From: Pseudopyrenochaeta lycopersici
Taxonomy: Eukaryota; Ascomycota; Dothideomycetes; Pleosporales; Pseudopyrenochaetaceae
Direction of reading: 5' to 3'
Assembly: GCA_003313425.1 (NCBI GenBank)
Contig: NHZP01000028.1
Coordinates: forward strand, 62,001-126,000
Length of the DNA: 64,000 nt
Below the pieces are notes generated by a model. That model was not told where the DNA came from, ran no database searches, and saw only the letters and a list, made by a program, of their open reading frames with translations. Shown piece after piece: positions 1-8,959 of this stretch. A program made the translations under genes and the position numbers. Within the stretch, counting starts at the first letter, position 1. Each line of letters opens with the position of its first letter.

Positions 1-1651
1 GATAGGCAGCTTTCTGAAGCTTCAAATGCTCACGCTCTTCCTTGGCTGTAACCCTCATCAATCGCCTCTGTTCAAGCTGCTCGGCCTTGAGAAGTTTCTG
101 TTGCTTTCGTAGCTGGATAGCCTCACTTTTTTGGTGCTGGAGCTCCTCATTTTTATGGTCCTTCTGCTCCTGCCGTATACGAGCTTCTTGAATCTTCTTA
201 GGTGACCAGAAAACAGCTCCACCATGGTTTTCCTCTGGAGCTTGAAGCAGTAGAGCTTTGCCACGCTTGCGACGCTTCTTCTCATTGATGAGGGCCTCTC
301 GAAGCTGCTCATTTTCGTGTTGAAGTAAGGTATTTTGGACTGACATTGTGTGGAGCGCTCGGCTAAGCTTCTGTGCCTTCGAATCGTATATATCCTCAAC
401 AGCACGCTGTAGCAATAGCTCAATCTTTCTCCAATCGCTAGCGCTGAGTACAGAGGAGCTGCTGCTGCTCGAGGATGGCCGCTCATTGCGTGGTGTTGCA
501 GAATTGAACCTTTTAAGTATAACGTTTGGTTCAAAAGGTGAGAGCCCTGTGACCTCAAACGCCTTCAAAATCCTTGTTTTAGTGAACGCTGAGTGCCAGG
601 CACTATAGAATAACTTGAAGAAATCGCGTTTTGTAATCGAGGTAAATCCTTGAGCTTTGTGCATAAAGATATCGAGTTCATCGCGGTAGGCAGCTGCCAG
701 AGGAGCGAAGAGGCACACATCGAGCGGCTGAAGCGTATGCGTTGAATGAGGAGGTAGTACAGCGAGGAGTATCTTGTTGTTGTCGCAAAAATCTATAAAA
801 TCCATAGTTACGTGAGATCCGTGGCCATCGAGGATGAGCAGCCGCCACGAGCTGCGCGCCTTAGCTTTAGTCTCGCGATTGAAGACTTGTTTGAGCCAGC
901 TTAGGCCAATATCGTTGCTTGTCCATCCACTTGATGATGAGGTAAAGAAGGCTTCGTGTTGTGCAGCCTCAAAATCTTGTAACCAGGTATCTTGTATGGC
1001 ACCAGAGGCAGCCTGGTAGATGAGCGCTGGCGAAAGAGCTGTACCATCAGCACAGATGCAAGCTATAGTAGTAATCCACTCGCGATTACCATCCTGGATG
1101 ATGTGCCTCAGTTTTCCTGACTCATACATGCTCCTAGAAAACACGCGTTTACTCTTAGAGAGTATACCAATGAGGAAGCCTTTCCCATCCATATTGTACA
1201 TATAGCGACTATCAATACGATATTCTGTAATTTTCTGCTTTAGGAGCTCAAAGTAGAGGCTATACTTGAAGGCAGAATCAGCTTTGAAGCGGTTACGATC
1301 GAGGGTGGATGCCCAGTGAGATATGAGCTCGATGTTATGCCGTGCGACGAAGCGGTCAACCCAGTTTTTGCCTGCTGGCTTTTGAGCGATTTGGGATGCG
1401 AAATTTCGAATCATAGGTTTTGAAGGAGGTAATCCACGTCTGCAAAGCTTATGAATATACTCTATAAGCTCAGCTTCTTGTGTAGTGTTGAGTAATTTGC
1501 TGTTATCGATTTTAGATGCATGGCTCTGAGTAACACCTCTATGACGGCGCGACAGCGTTGACCGGTTAACACCATATTTTTTTGCAACATCCGCGTAACA
1601 GAACGGTTCTCCAAGCTTCAAGGATTGCAGCGCAGCAAGCGCGTCCTCCAT
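1..1651 (-). CDS. Fot1/pogo-like transposase (copy 1), C-terminus beyond the left edge
   Basis: Reading the minus strand from the ATG at 1651 gives an open frame to the window edge (about 550 codons, no stop). The N-terminus has a CENP-B/psq-type helix-turn-helix (YGVNRSTLSRRH). It is followed by the second HTH region (LPPSKPMIRNFA) and then the DDE core: NMDGKG (first D), ILDGHGSH (second D) and PHSTHTLQPLDV (third D). The visible end is a lysine/arginine/glutamate-rich coiled tail with the family motif GGAVFWSPKKI. It would act in the nucleus, cutting and pasting its own element at TA sites. All catalytic residues are present, so it could be active, but the last residues and the left terminal repeat are outside the window. 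The family call is secure; activity is inferred. Confidence 0.9.
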   Translation of the reverse strand, partial: MEDALAALQSLKLGEPFCYADVAKKYGVNRSTLSRRHRGVTQSHASKIDNSKLLNTTQEAELIEYIHKLCRRGLPPSKPMIRNFASQIAQKPAGKNWVDRFVARHNIELISHWASTLDRNRFKADSAFKYSLYFELLKQKITEYRIDSRYMYNMDGKGFLIGILSKSKRVFSRSMYESGKLRHIIQDGNREWITTIACICADGTALSPALIYQAASGAIQDTWLQDFEAAQHEAFFTSSSSGWTSNDIGLSWLKQVFNRETKAKARSSWRLLILDGHGSHVTMDFIDFCDNNKILLAVLPPHSTHTLQPLDVCLFAPLAAAYRDELDIFMHKAQGFTSITKRDFFKLFYSAWHSAFTKTRILKAFEVTGLSPFEPNVILKRFNSATPRNERPSSSSSSSSVLSASDWRKIELLLQRAVEDIYDSKAQKLSRALHTMSVQNTLLQHENEQLREALINEKKRRKRGKALLLQAPEENHGGAVFWSPKKIQEARIRQEQKDHKNEELQHQKSEAIQLRKQQKLLKAEQLEQRRLMRVTAKEEREHLKLQKAAY

Positions 1652-1749
1652 ATCGTTAATATTCGTGGTGTTGTTACGCGTTGAAATTTTGATGAAATTT
1701 GGTGTTCGCGTGCATCAGGTGGGGACGTGCATCAGGTGGTGGAACACGT
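1652..1749 (-). repeat. Right terminal region of pogo copy 1
   Basis: The element appears to end at 1749, followed by TA (1750-1751). Just inside the end, the unit CGTGCATCAGGTGG occurs twice in direct orientation (about 1709-1735). This matches the doubled repeat inside the terminus of pogo copy 2. The other end lies outside the window, so the terminal repeat cannot be confirmed by pairing. Confidence 0.55.
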
Positions 1750-1887
1750 TACTTTCGGAGTTTAATTTTAGCGTGTTTTTCCCAACATCGACATCGCGTC
1801 AATAGGTTAACACCTGACTCTGCCTCACCTTTAAACCAATAGTACGCTATATTCTACCCTAGAATCAACTCTAGACTCTCTCATAAG

Positions 1888-3514
1888 ATGAACCGCAACC
1901 TCTCCAGGGCTTTTGAGGAGCGGGTTTCCCAGGTAGATTCCCAAAATACCGTTAGAGTGCCCACATCTAACCATGCCACCGATGCCAAACGCGATGAATC
2001 AACCGTAACGCCTGAACCTACTGCCTACGACCTACAGTACGAAGGGCTCGATTGGAAACGCGTCGCACACCTTCAAACGCCTGCGTACGAAGCTCGTCGA
2101 AGTCATAAAAGCTGGGTTTTCTTATATGGGTGGCGCGTGTGGCACCGGAAGCGGGATGCGCTGTACTGGCTCTGCAAGTACTGTCATCAGCACCAGATGA
2201 CAGGAGGGCTCTATAAAGTTGAACTATCGACGTCAGCAATTGCTAGACACCTTGAGCAGCAGAAGGCAGGCCACGGATACAACAAAGACGGTAAAATCGA
2301 GCTTAAGAAACTCCAGAATCACACATCTATCCTCGCCCATATGCAGCAATCTCAGAAGCTCAACGTACCTCAGGATGTGGCCAACGTCTTCGCCCAATCG
2401 TTTTCTCGCGAGGATTTCCTCCAGGCAGTACAGAACTGGGTAGTTGCAACAAATCAATCCCTCCGTGTAATCGAATCGCCGTATTTCCGAGAGATGATAC
2501 AAAAGTCCAACCCGTTGGCTGAGTCACACCTTTGGAGGAACCACCAATCACTCCGGGGTCACATTATCTCCGAATAAAATGCCTATTTACCTATTGTGGC
2601 TGATTACCTAAAGAAGGCCCGATCTCTTATCCATATTACGTTCGACAGTTGGACTTCGATAGGTGGTAAACGTGCGTTAACGGGGATCTGCGTACATCAC
2701 CTAGACGAGGCTGATGTCCTCCAGGACTACGTTCTTGGGCTTCCTATGCTCTCTGGTCAACATTCAGGTGCTAATATTGCCTCAATTGTGAGCTCTACGC
2801 TCCAAACCTTTGGAATCACGAAGGAGCAGCTTGGCTACTTTGTCCTTGACAATGCGGCAAACAACGACAAAGCAATGGAGGCTTTGGCGGACGAGTTTAG
2901 CTTCAGCCTAAGGCACCGTCGGCTGCGTTGTACCTGCCATATCCTGAATCTCGGAGCTCAGCAGGTTATTTTTGGCAAAGACCGCGAGGCATTCGAAAAC
3001 TCCGGCATCAATTTACTGAATGAGGAGAAGTTTATGGAGGAGTGGAGGCAGGCAGGTCCTATCGCAGTTCTGCTAGATGTCCTGGCATCTATTTGTACGC
3101 CACAAGCTCGGGAGATCTTAGATGGTTTTCAACGCGACGAGGCCGTCCGACTCAACGAGGATCCCGAACTAAAGGAGCCCATCAAGCCTGCGCGAACTAG
3201 GTGGAATACCTACTATGACTGTTTTGCGAGAGCAGTCGATCTCCGGAATCCACTTGACGACTACATCACCTACAAGACAGTAGAGTACAATCGCGAGACT
3301 GCTAGTACTCGGCGTAGGACTCACTCGCTGCGTCAAAGCGAGGAGAAGAAGCCCCGGTTGTTCATCCAGGAAAGACGACTTACTGCTGGCGATTGGGCTA
3401 CGATCAATGAATACAAGAAGCTTCTCGCGCCCTTCAAAGAGGCCACAAGCTTTATGGAGGGCCGCGGCAAGGCTGACACGTGTGGAGCAATTTGGGAGGT
3501 TATTCCAACCAGAG
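1888..3514 (+). pseudogene. hAT-family transposase, broken and 3'-truncated (hAT 1)
   Basis: One reading frame runs from ATG 1888 to about 3514, interrupted by a TAA at 2575-2577. That stop is explained by a CAA to TAA transition. The N-terminal part has a BED-type zinc finger (CKYCHQH and a distal H). After the stop come IHITFDSWTS (first catalytic D), FVLDNAANND (second D), RLRCTCHILNL and TRWNTYYD. All of these are hAT hallmarks. The frame reaches GAIWEVIP and is then lost at the MITE. The C-terminal dimerisation domain (hATC) is absent. Downstream sequence belongs to an OrsD-like fragment, so the element is a dead remnant. Terminal repeats were not found. Confidence 0.85.
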
Positions 3515-3520
3515 TTGCTA

Positions 3521-3657
3521 ACAATCAATCCGATCGGCGGATTGTTACGCTTAGATGCCCTATTTCAGCGTGCAAGGCGTACCTAATGGTCTGTGAAGCT
3601 ATGGAAGGACCTTATTCTGCCTCGTTCGCTTAACAATCCGCCGATCGGATTGATTGT
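3521..3657. mobile_element. 137-bp MITE with perfect 27-bp terminal inverted repeats
   Basis: Positions 3521-3547 and 3631-3657 are perfect reverse complements (27 bp, beginning ACAATCAATCCGATCGG). Both ends are flanked by TA (3519-3520 and 3658-3659), as expected for a Tc1/mariner or pogo-mobilised non-autonomous element. The flanks TTGC/GCAA extend the palindrome. It sits exactly where the hAT 1 reading frame ends. It has no coding capacity, and no partner transposase with matching ends is visible in the window. Confidence 0.8.
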
Positions 3658-3696
3658 TAGCAAGTCTGCGCTGAATTCGGGTTCTATATCCTATAG

Positions 3697-4554
3697 AAAC
3701 ATGAGCCGATTGCTCTAGACTATGTTACGTTCGTCGCAAGCGAGAAAGTAATTATTTGCACCCTCTGTTACACCGCAGTACCTGTCACGGGCCTGGACAC
3801 CCACCTGCGAACTTGCCACTGTGTTCCTTCCAAACTGCGGCGAATGACGATAGCACGATTTGACAGCGTGCCTGCTGCACAATCCTTTAATGATCTAGTG
3901 CCTCGAAAGGATGGATCGACGCCACTCTCTTACCTTCCTCCACCTGCACCCGGATTATATTGTCCACGCTGTACAGATTTTAGGACTATTAACTGGCGTC
4001 AGATGAAAAGACATGCGAAGGTGGAACATGAGATCAGCGCTCCTGAGTGCGATCAAGATCAATCCAGATACAAATGTTACCTGCAGAGCTGGACGAAGTA
4101 TTCACCAAAACACTGGGTAGTAACCGAAAACAACATTGCTATCCAGCAAGAAATCCAGGACCAGCCGAACACAAGTGAAGGGGAATATTTAATACAAATG
4201 GAGAATGAAGAAGAAGAACAACAACGCTTTGATGATGAGCCCAGCGTGGTGGCTTTGGACAGAGAGCTGGAGCACGATGAGAATACCGAGTGGCTTCGAG
4301 GCTGCGAATGGCCGACATGGTTTGCTAATAAGCCCATCCATGTCATTGTTGCAGCCGCTGCATTGCCCTCCGCGAAAACGTCAGAGGATCTCTCACTTGG
4401 CCTTTGGAATGGTTTCGAATGCGTGAGCCCGGCAGAGACGGAAAGAGTCATATGGAAGATAATTGAGGCCAGCAAAATCGTCTTTAAACGGTGCGAGATA
4501 ACCCTTCAACAAACACCGCGCGTTTTGCGCTGCTGGCTTCGGAGGATGGCTTAA
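3697..4554 (+). pseudogene. OrsD-like (DUF3505) C2H2 zinc-finger protein fragment
   Basis: An open frame from 3697 to the TAA at 4554 (first ATG at 3844) encodes paired zinc-finger-like motifs. The first is CTLC-x13-H-x5-H, upstream of the ATG. The second is CPRC-x14-H-x4-H (YCPRCTDF...MKRHAKVEH). This matches the OrsD/DUF3505 family, which is common as multi-copy genes in TE-rich ascomycete DNA. After the fingers the protein becomes acidic (EEEEQQRFDDE). The real start lies upstream of the ATG and has been lost against the MITE/hAT junction, so I call it a 5'-truncated fragment. No biochemical role is assigned to OrsD domains beyond predicted DNA/zinc binding. Confidence 0.6.
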
Positions 4555-4756
4555 GCCGCTGACGTTTGATGCCGGAGAGAATTCCGTTGTCACCCAGCAA
4601 CCAAAAAAGCAACGAGTGTGCGTGGCTTGCATCCTGTTTACAAGCTTTGTACGTTCAACTAAAACTATATACATTACTTTGTGGGTTTGTGTTCCTTTCG
4701 TAACCGTCTTTAGCTATAAGTTACTATTATGTTTCCAAATTAACCTTTGGTTTGCA

Positions 4757-5503
4757 ATGCCAGCAATGGGTACCAACAGACCGAAAAAGCGAGGTCGGCC
4801 GGCCAAATATGTTTCTACAGACGAAAAGAAAGCCGCGAACGCGCAAAGGAGGCGCACCCAGAGAAATAACAAGGCTACAGGAGCGCAAGAGGTGCAATTT
4901 CAGCAACATTACATTACACGCCCAGGGCAGGCCGCATTCTTTTGGCCACCTTCAACACAACTTGTTTCGGGTGGGCCATCTACGCTTGAAAGAGTAGTAG
5001 GTGCTGCTCAAAATTGCCACGAAGGACCAATACCGAATGAGAGCAATGACATTGGAGAACTCCTCTCACCACTTAGCCCTTTGGGCAGCCCTTCCCTGGA
5101 CTCTATATCTACTGAGATTGATGACGTTACGGACCATCCTCTGGTCAACAGCGAGACGCCTGTGAGTACTGGAGGGTCGAGTGAAGCAGAATGCGACGAT
5201 ATTGTGACGATTAGCGACGGAACAGGTGCCATTCATGAAGACGGAGATAGTATTACAGATAACATGGCGATGGACCAGGAGACAGAGAAAGTTGGCAAAG
5301 TCGCAGATCGATTGGTGGATCAGCTAATTCGACATCAGAGATGCTGTAACCTCTGCCACCAGCAGCTTCAAGAGGAGCATGCAGAATCCCATTCAAATCA
5401 TGTTGGTCTCCGGGAATACCTAGACGAGATTAAAGAGGCTGTGGATTGTCCAGATGTACTAGGGGTCGAAGACGATGACGACCCACGAATCAAACCTTGC
5501 TAG
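4757..5503 (+). CDS. AT-hook protein of unknown function
   Basis: This 248-residue ORF starts at ATG 4757. The frame is open further upstream to 4616, but that part is hydrophobic and unlike the rest. The N-terminus carries an AT-hook-type basic motif (KKRGRPAKY) followed by a basic stretch (AQRRRTQRNNK), suggesting DNA binding. The middle is low-complexity and acidic. The C-terminal part has CNLCHQQLQEEH and a run of acidic residues (VEDDDD). It lies 200 bp behind the OrsD-like fragment on the same strand, and both may be pieces of the same TE-associated gene set. No enzymatic domain is visible. It could be an exon of a larger gene. Confidence 0.45.
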   Translation: MPAMGTNRPKKRGRPAKYVSTDEKKAANAQRRRTQRNNKATGAQEVQFQQHYITRPGQAAFFWPPSTQLVSGGPSTLERVVGAAQNCHEGPIPNESNDIGELLSPLSPLGSPSLDSISTEIDDVTDHPLVNSETPVSTGGSSEAECDDIVTISDGTGAIHEDGDSITDNMAMDQETEKVGKVADRLVDQLIRHQRCCNLCHQQLQEEHAESHSNHVGLREYLDEIKEAVDCPDVLGVEDDDDPRIKPC

Positions 5504-6210
5504 CCAAATGGATGGAGTCTCTAGGCGCCACTTATACTGTGGACTTGGCAAGGAGGATGTTTCGCCGGTCCATATCTGTTTGGAGACGGACGACCGAGCG
5601 ACTGTAACTGTTGAAGCAAGTGATTGTATTCATTGTTGTTGGATGCAGGCGGAATGCCTCATATATATGTACACATTCCCAACGCCTGTTACATGTATGC
5701 TTCAGCCACCGTGATATCCGACAATGTAAGCACCTGGTCTGGTCTGGTCTGAGGGTACAGACCAGACCAGACCAGACCATTCCGATCACTGGTTAGGCTG
5801 TAAGTGTCCAATAGTCCTGAGGCCATTTAGTAGTAACGTCAATCTCTATTATGTTATTGGAGAATGTTATGTCCATGGTCTCATGGGTGCTCTAATCAAG
5901 CGCCGTCTGTGATCCTTCTAGGTCTCGCCGATGCATCACTTCGGCCTCTTCGTACATGCCTTAGTGCGTTAACTAGCTAAACCACACGCGGCCATGCCGG
6001 TGTTAAACCTACATTAGGCATTCTCATCAACATGGCTGCTGGTGCTAAGAACAACTAACAGTCTGGGAAAAGTAGCCTTAAGGCTATCCTACAACTCGGG
6101 ATGTGGTGCTTCGCAGGGCTAGCGAAGTTAGATGGATTAAGTGTGTGATCAAGTTCGCAGAGTCAAAAATCCCTGATACCAACACGGACAATTACCTGCT
6201 GAGAGTGATA
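5504..6210. other. Intergenic stretch without a supported gene
   Basis: Apart from the hairpin at 5735-5779, I see no supported gene. The short ORFs here carry no recognisable motif. Confidence 0.5.
5735..5779. repeat. TGGTC-repeat hairpin
   Basis: Three head-to-tail GGTCT units (5735-5751) face four CAGAC units (5758-5779) across a 6-bp spacer. They can form a near-perfect hairpin of about 17 bp. No coding role is apparent; it could be the end of an unrecognised element or a replication-slippage product. Confidence 0.7.
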
Positions 6211-6303
6211 GCTAATGCCAAAGTTACATTGATGCTTTGACAGAAGGTCTCCTGCCTGGCCATCAGCGTTCGCAGCTCTTCATGCAGGATAACGCGCATC
6301 TAT
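6211..6303 (+). pseudogene. Tc1/mariner transposase scrap
   Basis: A short frame reads SYIDAL-TEGLLPGHQRS-LFMQDNAHL. This matches the region around the second catalytic aspartate of fungal Tc1-like transposases (FMQDNAPIH). It is cut by piggyBac copy 1 immediately after this motif. The sequence on the far side of piggyBac (8586 onward) does not continue convincingly as Tc1, so only this scrap is supported. Confidence 0.55.
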
Positions 6304-8583
6304 CCCTTCGTCTGCTGGGTATGCTCTCAATCTATGGAGAGCTTGAGAGCGACAGGGATAGTGACAGGGGCCAGAACACCAAAGTCATCTGCGGCTATTC
6401 GCAGCCGAACAATCGCGATAATTCAACCAAAACATGGCATTTTCAGGTCGCATAAGCTGTGAAATTTGAATGAGGCTGTTCGCATTCATATAAAATCGAT
6501 TTGCAGCCCAAATCTTGGTGTTTTGGATCCAAATCGCGACGAATTCGCGACTCAAATTCAACTACTTTCTATAACCTGCTTCGAGTGATTTTTGAAGCAC
6601 ATGCCTTCACAAAGATTTAGATTACACAGCCCACAGCCCCACCTTGGCCTTGGTGGTCGAATGTTGGTGGAACGCTCTGTAAGTGGCCTTCGAATACGCG
6701 TTGATTTGCGCATGTTAGCCATGCATTCACTGCAGTTCCCTTCGACCTTAAACCTTTTGTATTGCTGCTCCTCGCGTGGAATCTCAGGATAAGGAGGCTT
6801 TGCTCGTCCACGGCGTCCATCCACGCGTTCTGAGCGTTCAAAGAGCTGCTCCCAAAGCCTCTGTCGGAATTCTCTTTGGGACGCAAATGGAGGTTTCTCA
6901 CCGTCTTCTGGGCCTCGAAAAGTGAGCAAGTATGTGTTGATAATCGATGCCTGGAAGCGGAAGTTCCAAAGAGGCTTCCACGTTCGATAACAAAGTCGTT
7001 TAAGCTCACATTCGGCTTTGCTTTGGTCAAAACGATCGACTGCATTCATTATATGATTGTATTCGTCTACCCACTTCGGAATCTCCATTTCCTTCTCTAC
7101 TCTATTGCCGAATGGCTTCCGAGTGGTCTTTGAATTCGTAGAAGTCTTTGCGGGCCGTCGTCGTCGTCGAATCACCCATTGCTTGCCGTTGTGAACAGTG
7201 CTCATAAATAGCACAATTCTTGCGTCCTGCCACCCAAACTGCACCGATTGCTTGTCCTCTGATAGACAGCAATACTGCGTGCCCCATGGAATCTGTCCTT
7301 CATGCTTTGACCTTAAACCTCGAAGTCTTGAGTCTAATCCGCGGTTTTGTTCTTTGGTGGTGTGCCCCATTTTAGTGATAGCCTTCTCTTCATTATTTTC
7401 ACGCTGTGTCTTACCCATTCGAACAGTCCCTGCGGCGCCAATATTCTCGTTCCGGAGCGTTGTCATGAGCCGTGCAGAAGTGAATAAGTTATCCATCCAA
7501 ACGACGTGTTTTGGGCTATCAACTGGCAGCTCATGCGCGCATAATTGAGCCACCAAATCGGACACCACGGCAGCCGTCTTCGTGAGGTTGATTTCGAACT
7601 GTTCGTCGGTCCAAACTTCGTCAAGATCCCACGGCCCATCGCCATTCTCATGGAACATCCAATCAATCAAAAAAGCCTCGTTTGCAAGCGCCCAAATCTT
7701 GAATCCAATTGGCGTTTGTTTAGATGGAATATTGACTGTTTCGGAGGCTCGTCCTTGGAAGCCTTGGATCGATTCATGCACCGTTAAATGCGTGCCCATA
7801 CACCAAACAGCTTTAAAATTCGCCCATAGCATATCAGATAGCTCTTGTACATTATCGAAGACCTCGCGGCCAGGTTTGGGGCTGTGAATTCGAAAGATTC
7901 GATCGATTTGCTCGAACCGAAGTTCAGATATTCGTTCTGCGACTTCTTCATGTCTCCAACCACCTAACGGAGTCCTTTGCCAATAATGAACAATGCTAGG
8001 AGAGTTATGAATACCCATAAAGATCAAACAAGCATAATATGCGTCCATTTCCATTTGTATTGCGGAATACCATGGCCGTTCGTGTGGCTGTGATCGATTC
8101 TCAACCGCCCAGGCTCCTGCAGCGTTCGTGTACTTCCACAACAGCTCTCGAATGTCATCTGTAAATACGAGAGACCAATGACCAAGCGCGTCGTCTCGCT
8201 AAATGCCAGAGGGCTTTGATTTTGGGTGGCCACGCGTAATAGGGTCGATTTGTAAAGGTCGGAAATCGGGTACTGGCCAAACCGGCGGTGGAGGGCTTGG
8301 TTTGCGTTTTTTTGACTTGTGTTTCAGTGGAACTTTAGGAACGATGTCTAAATCACATTTAGTCATATTCAATTATCTTGTATTCAAATATAAAGCGATA
8401 GAAGTAGAGCGAGCAATTACAGAGAATAACGCATTGTTTTGGGGTGTGAACAAACTGAGTGTTCTGCCCCTCATTGGCACCGAAATCCTAGCGATCTAAT
8501 TGGCTCGGTCCTTACAAACTCCGGTCTTGGCACCCCGGAGCTAAGCTCTCCATAGATTGAGAGCATATCCAGCAGACGAAGGG
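6304..8583 (-). mobile_element. piggyBac-like element, copy 1 (2,280 bp)
   Basis: Terminal inverted repeats of 41 bp lie at 6304-6344 and 8543-8583, with one mismatch. Both begin CCCTTCGTCTGCTGG. The flanks share only AT (6302-6303 and 8584-8585), not the TTAA expected of piggyBac. The element carries one gene on the minus strand and is about 95% identical by eye to copy 2 at 25266. Confidence 0.9.
6558..8366 (-). pseudogene. piggyBac-like transposase (DDE_Tnp_1_7), one in-frame stop
   Basis: The frame from ATG 8366 to the stop at 6558 spans 602 codons with a single TAG at 8201-8199. Copy 2 has CAG there, so a C-to-T change explains it. The core shows HESIQGFQGRA (site of the first catalytic residue), VVWMDNLFTSA (second D), MNAVDRFDQ (third D) and a C-terminal cysteine-rich finger (CSECM...CGLCNLNLCEGMCFKNH). 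In characterised piggyBac enzymes the first site is Asp (DE); here it is His. The stop falls near residue 56, so a shorter product could start at ATG codons beyond it, but the His substitution argues against cutting activity. Confidence 0.85.
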
Positions 8584-8585
8584 AT

Positions 8586-8895
8586 TTGTAGAAAACTATT
8601 AAAAGATTGAAAATGTGTCAGACATAGGTCTGTACACATGTGGTAGCGTGGGTCCGAAGGTCCGATCTGCGAGGCGTCTCGCCACGCGTAAACCCCGTAC
8701 ACTCTGACCGGGGACGATACTTGAAGCTCTGCTGCTTGCATCTAGATCTGGCCAATCATAGGCTTTTCTGTCTTTTATGCTGGGGCTTGGCACTCAAGAT
8801 CGCAAACGCGGGGAATCGAACTTGCGCACTCAGTGGTCGCACAATCCGGGCTCATAACCTGTTGTGAATTTACCACTAGACCAAAAACACGAATC
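8586..8895 (-). repeat. tRNA-derived SINE-like sequence
   Basis: On the minus strand an RNA polymerase III A box (TGGTCTAGTGG, 8883-8871) is followed about 60 bases later by a B box (AGTTCGATTCC, near 8823-8812). Spacing and order are tRNA-like. The intervening sequence contains a histidine-tRNA-like stretch (CCGGATTGTG). No acceptor stem can be formed, so it is not a working tRNA. About 220 bp of unrelated body follows, ending in an AT-rich tail against piggyBac copy 1. Fungal tRNA-derived SINEs have this design. No second copy is in the window, so this is an inference. Confidence 0.4.
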
Positions 8896-8959
8896 CGAGT
8901 CTAATCATAGCGTATGGCGGTTTATATACCAACAGTGTCTCGCTACGCAGTGAGGGACG

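Noticed and set aside
58..558. 166-codon minus-strand ORF at the left edge
   Set aside because: It is an out-of-frame shadow of the pogo copy 1 transposase; the true frame runs open to the window edge.
8812..8895. Functional tRNA-His or tRNA-Met on the minus strand
   Set aside because: A and B boxes are present, but acceptor and anticodon stems do not pair; listed only as SINE-like.
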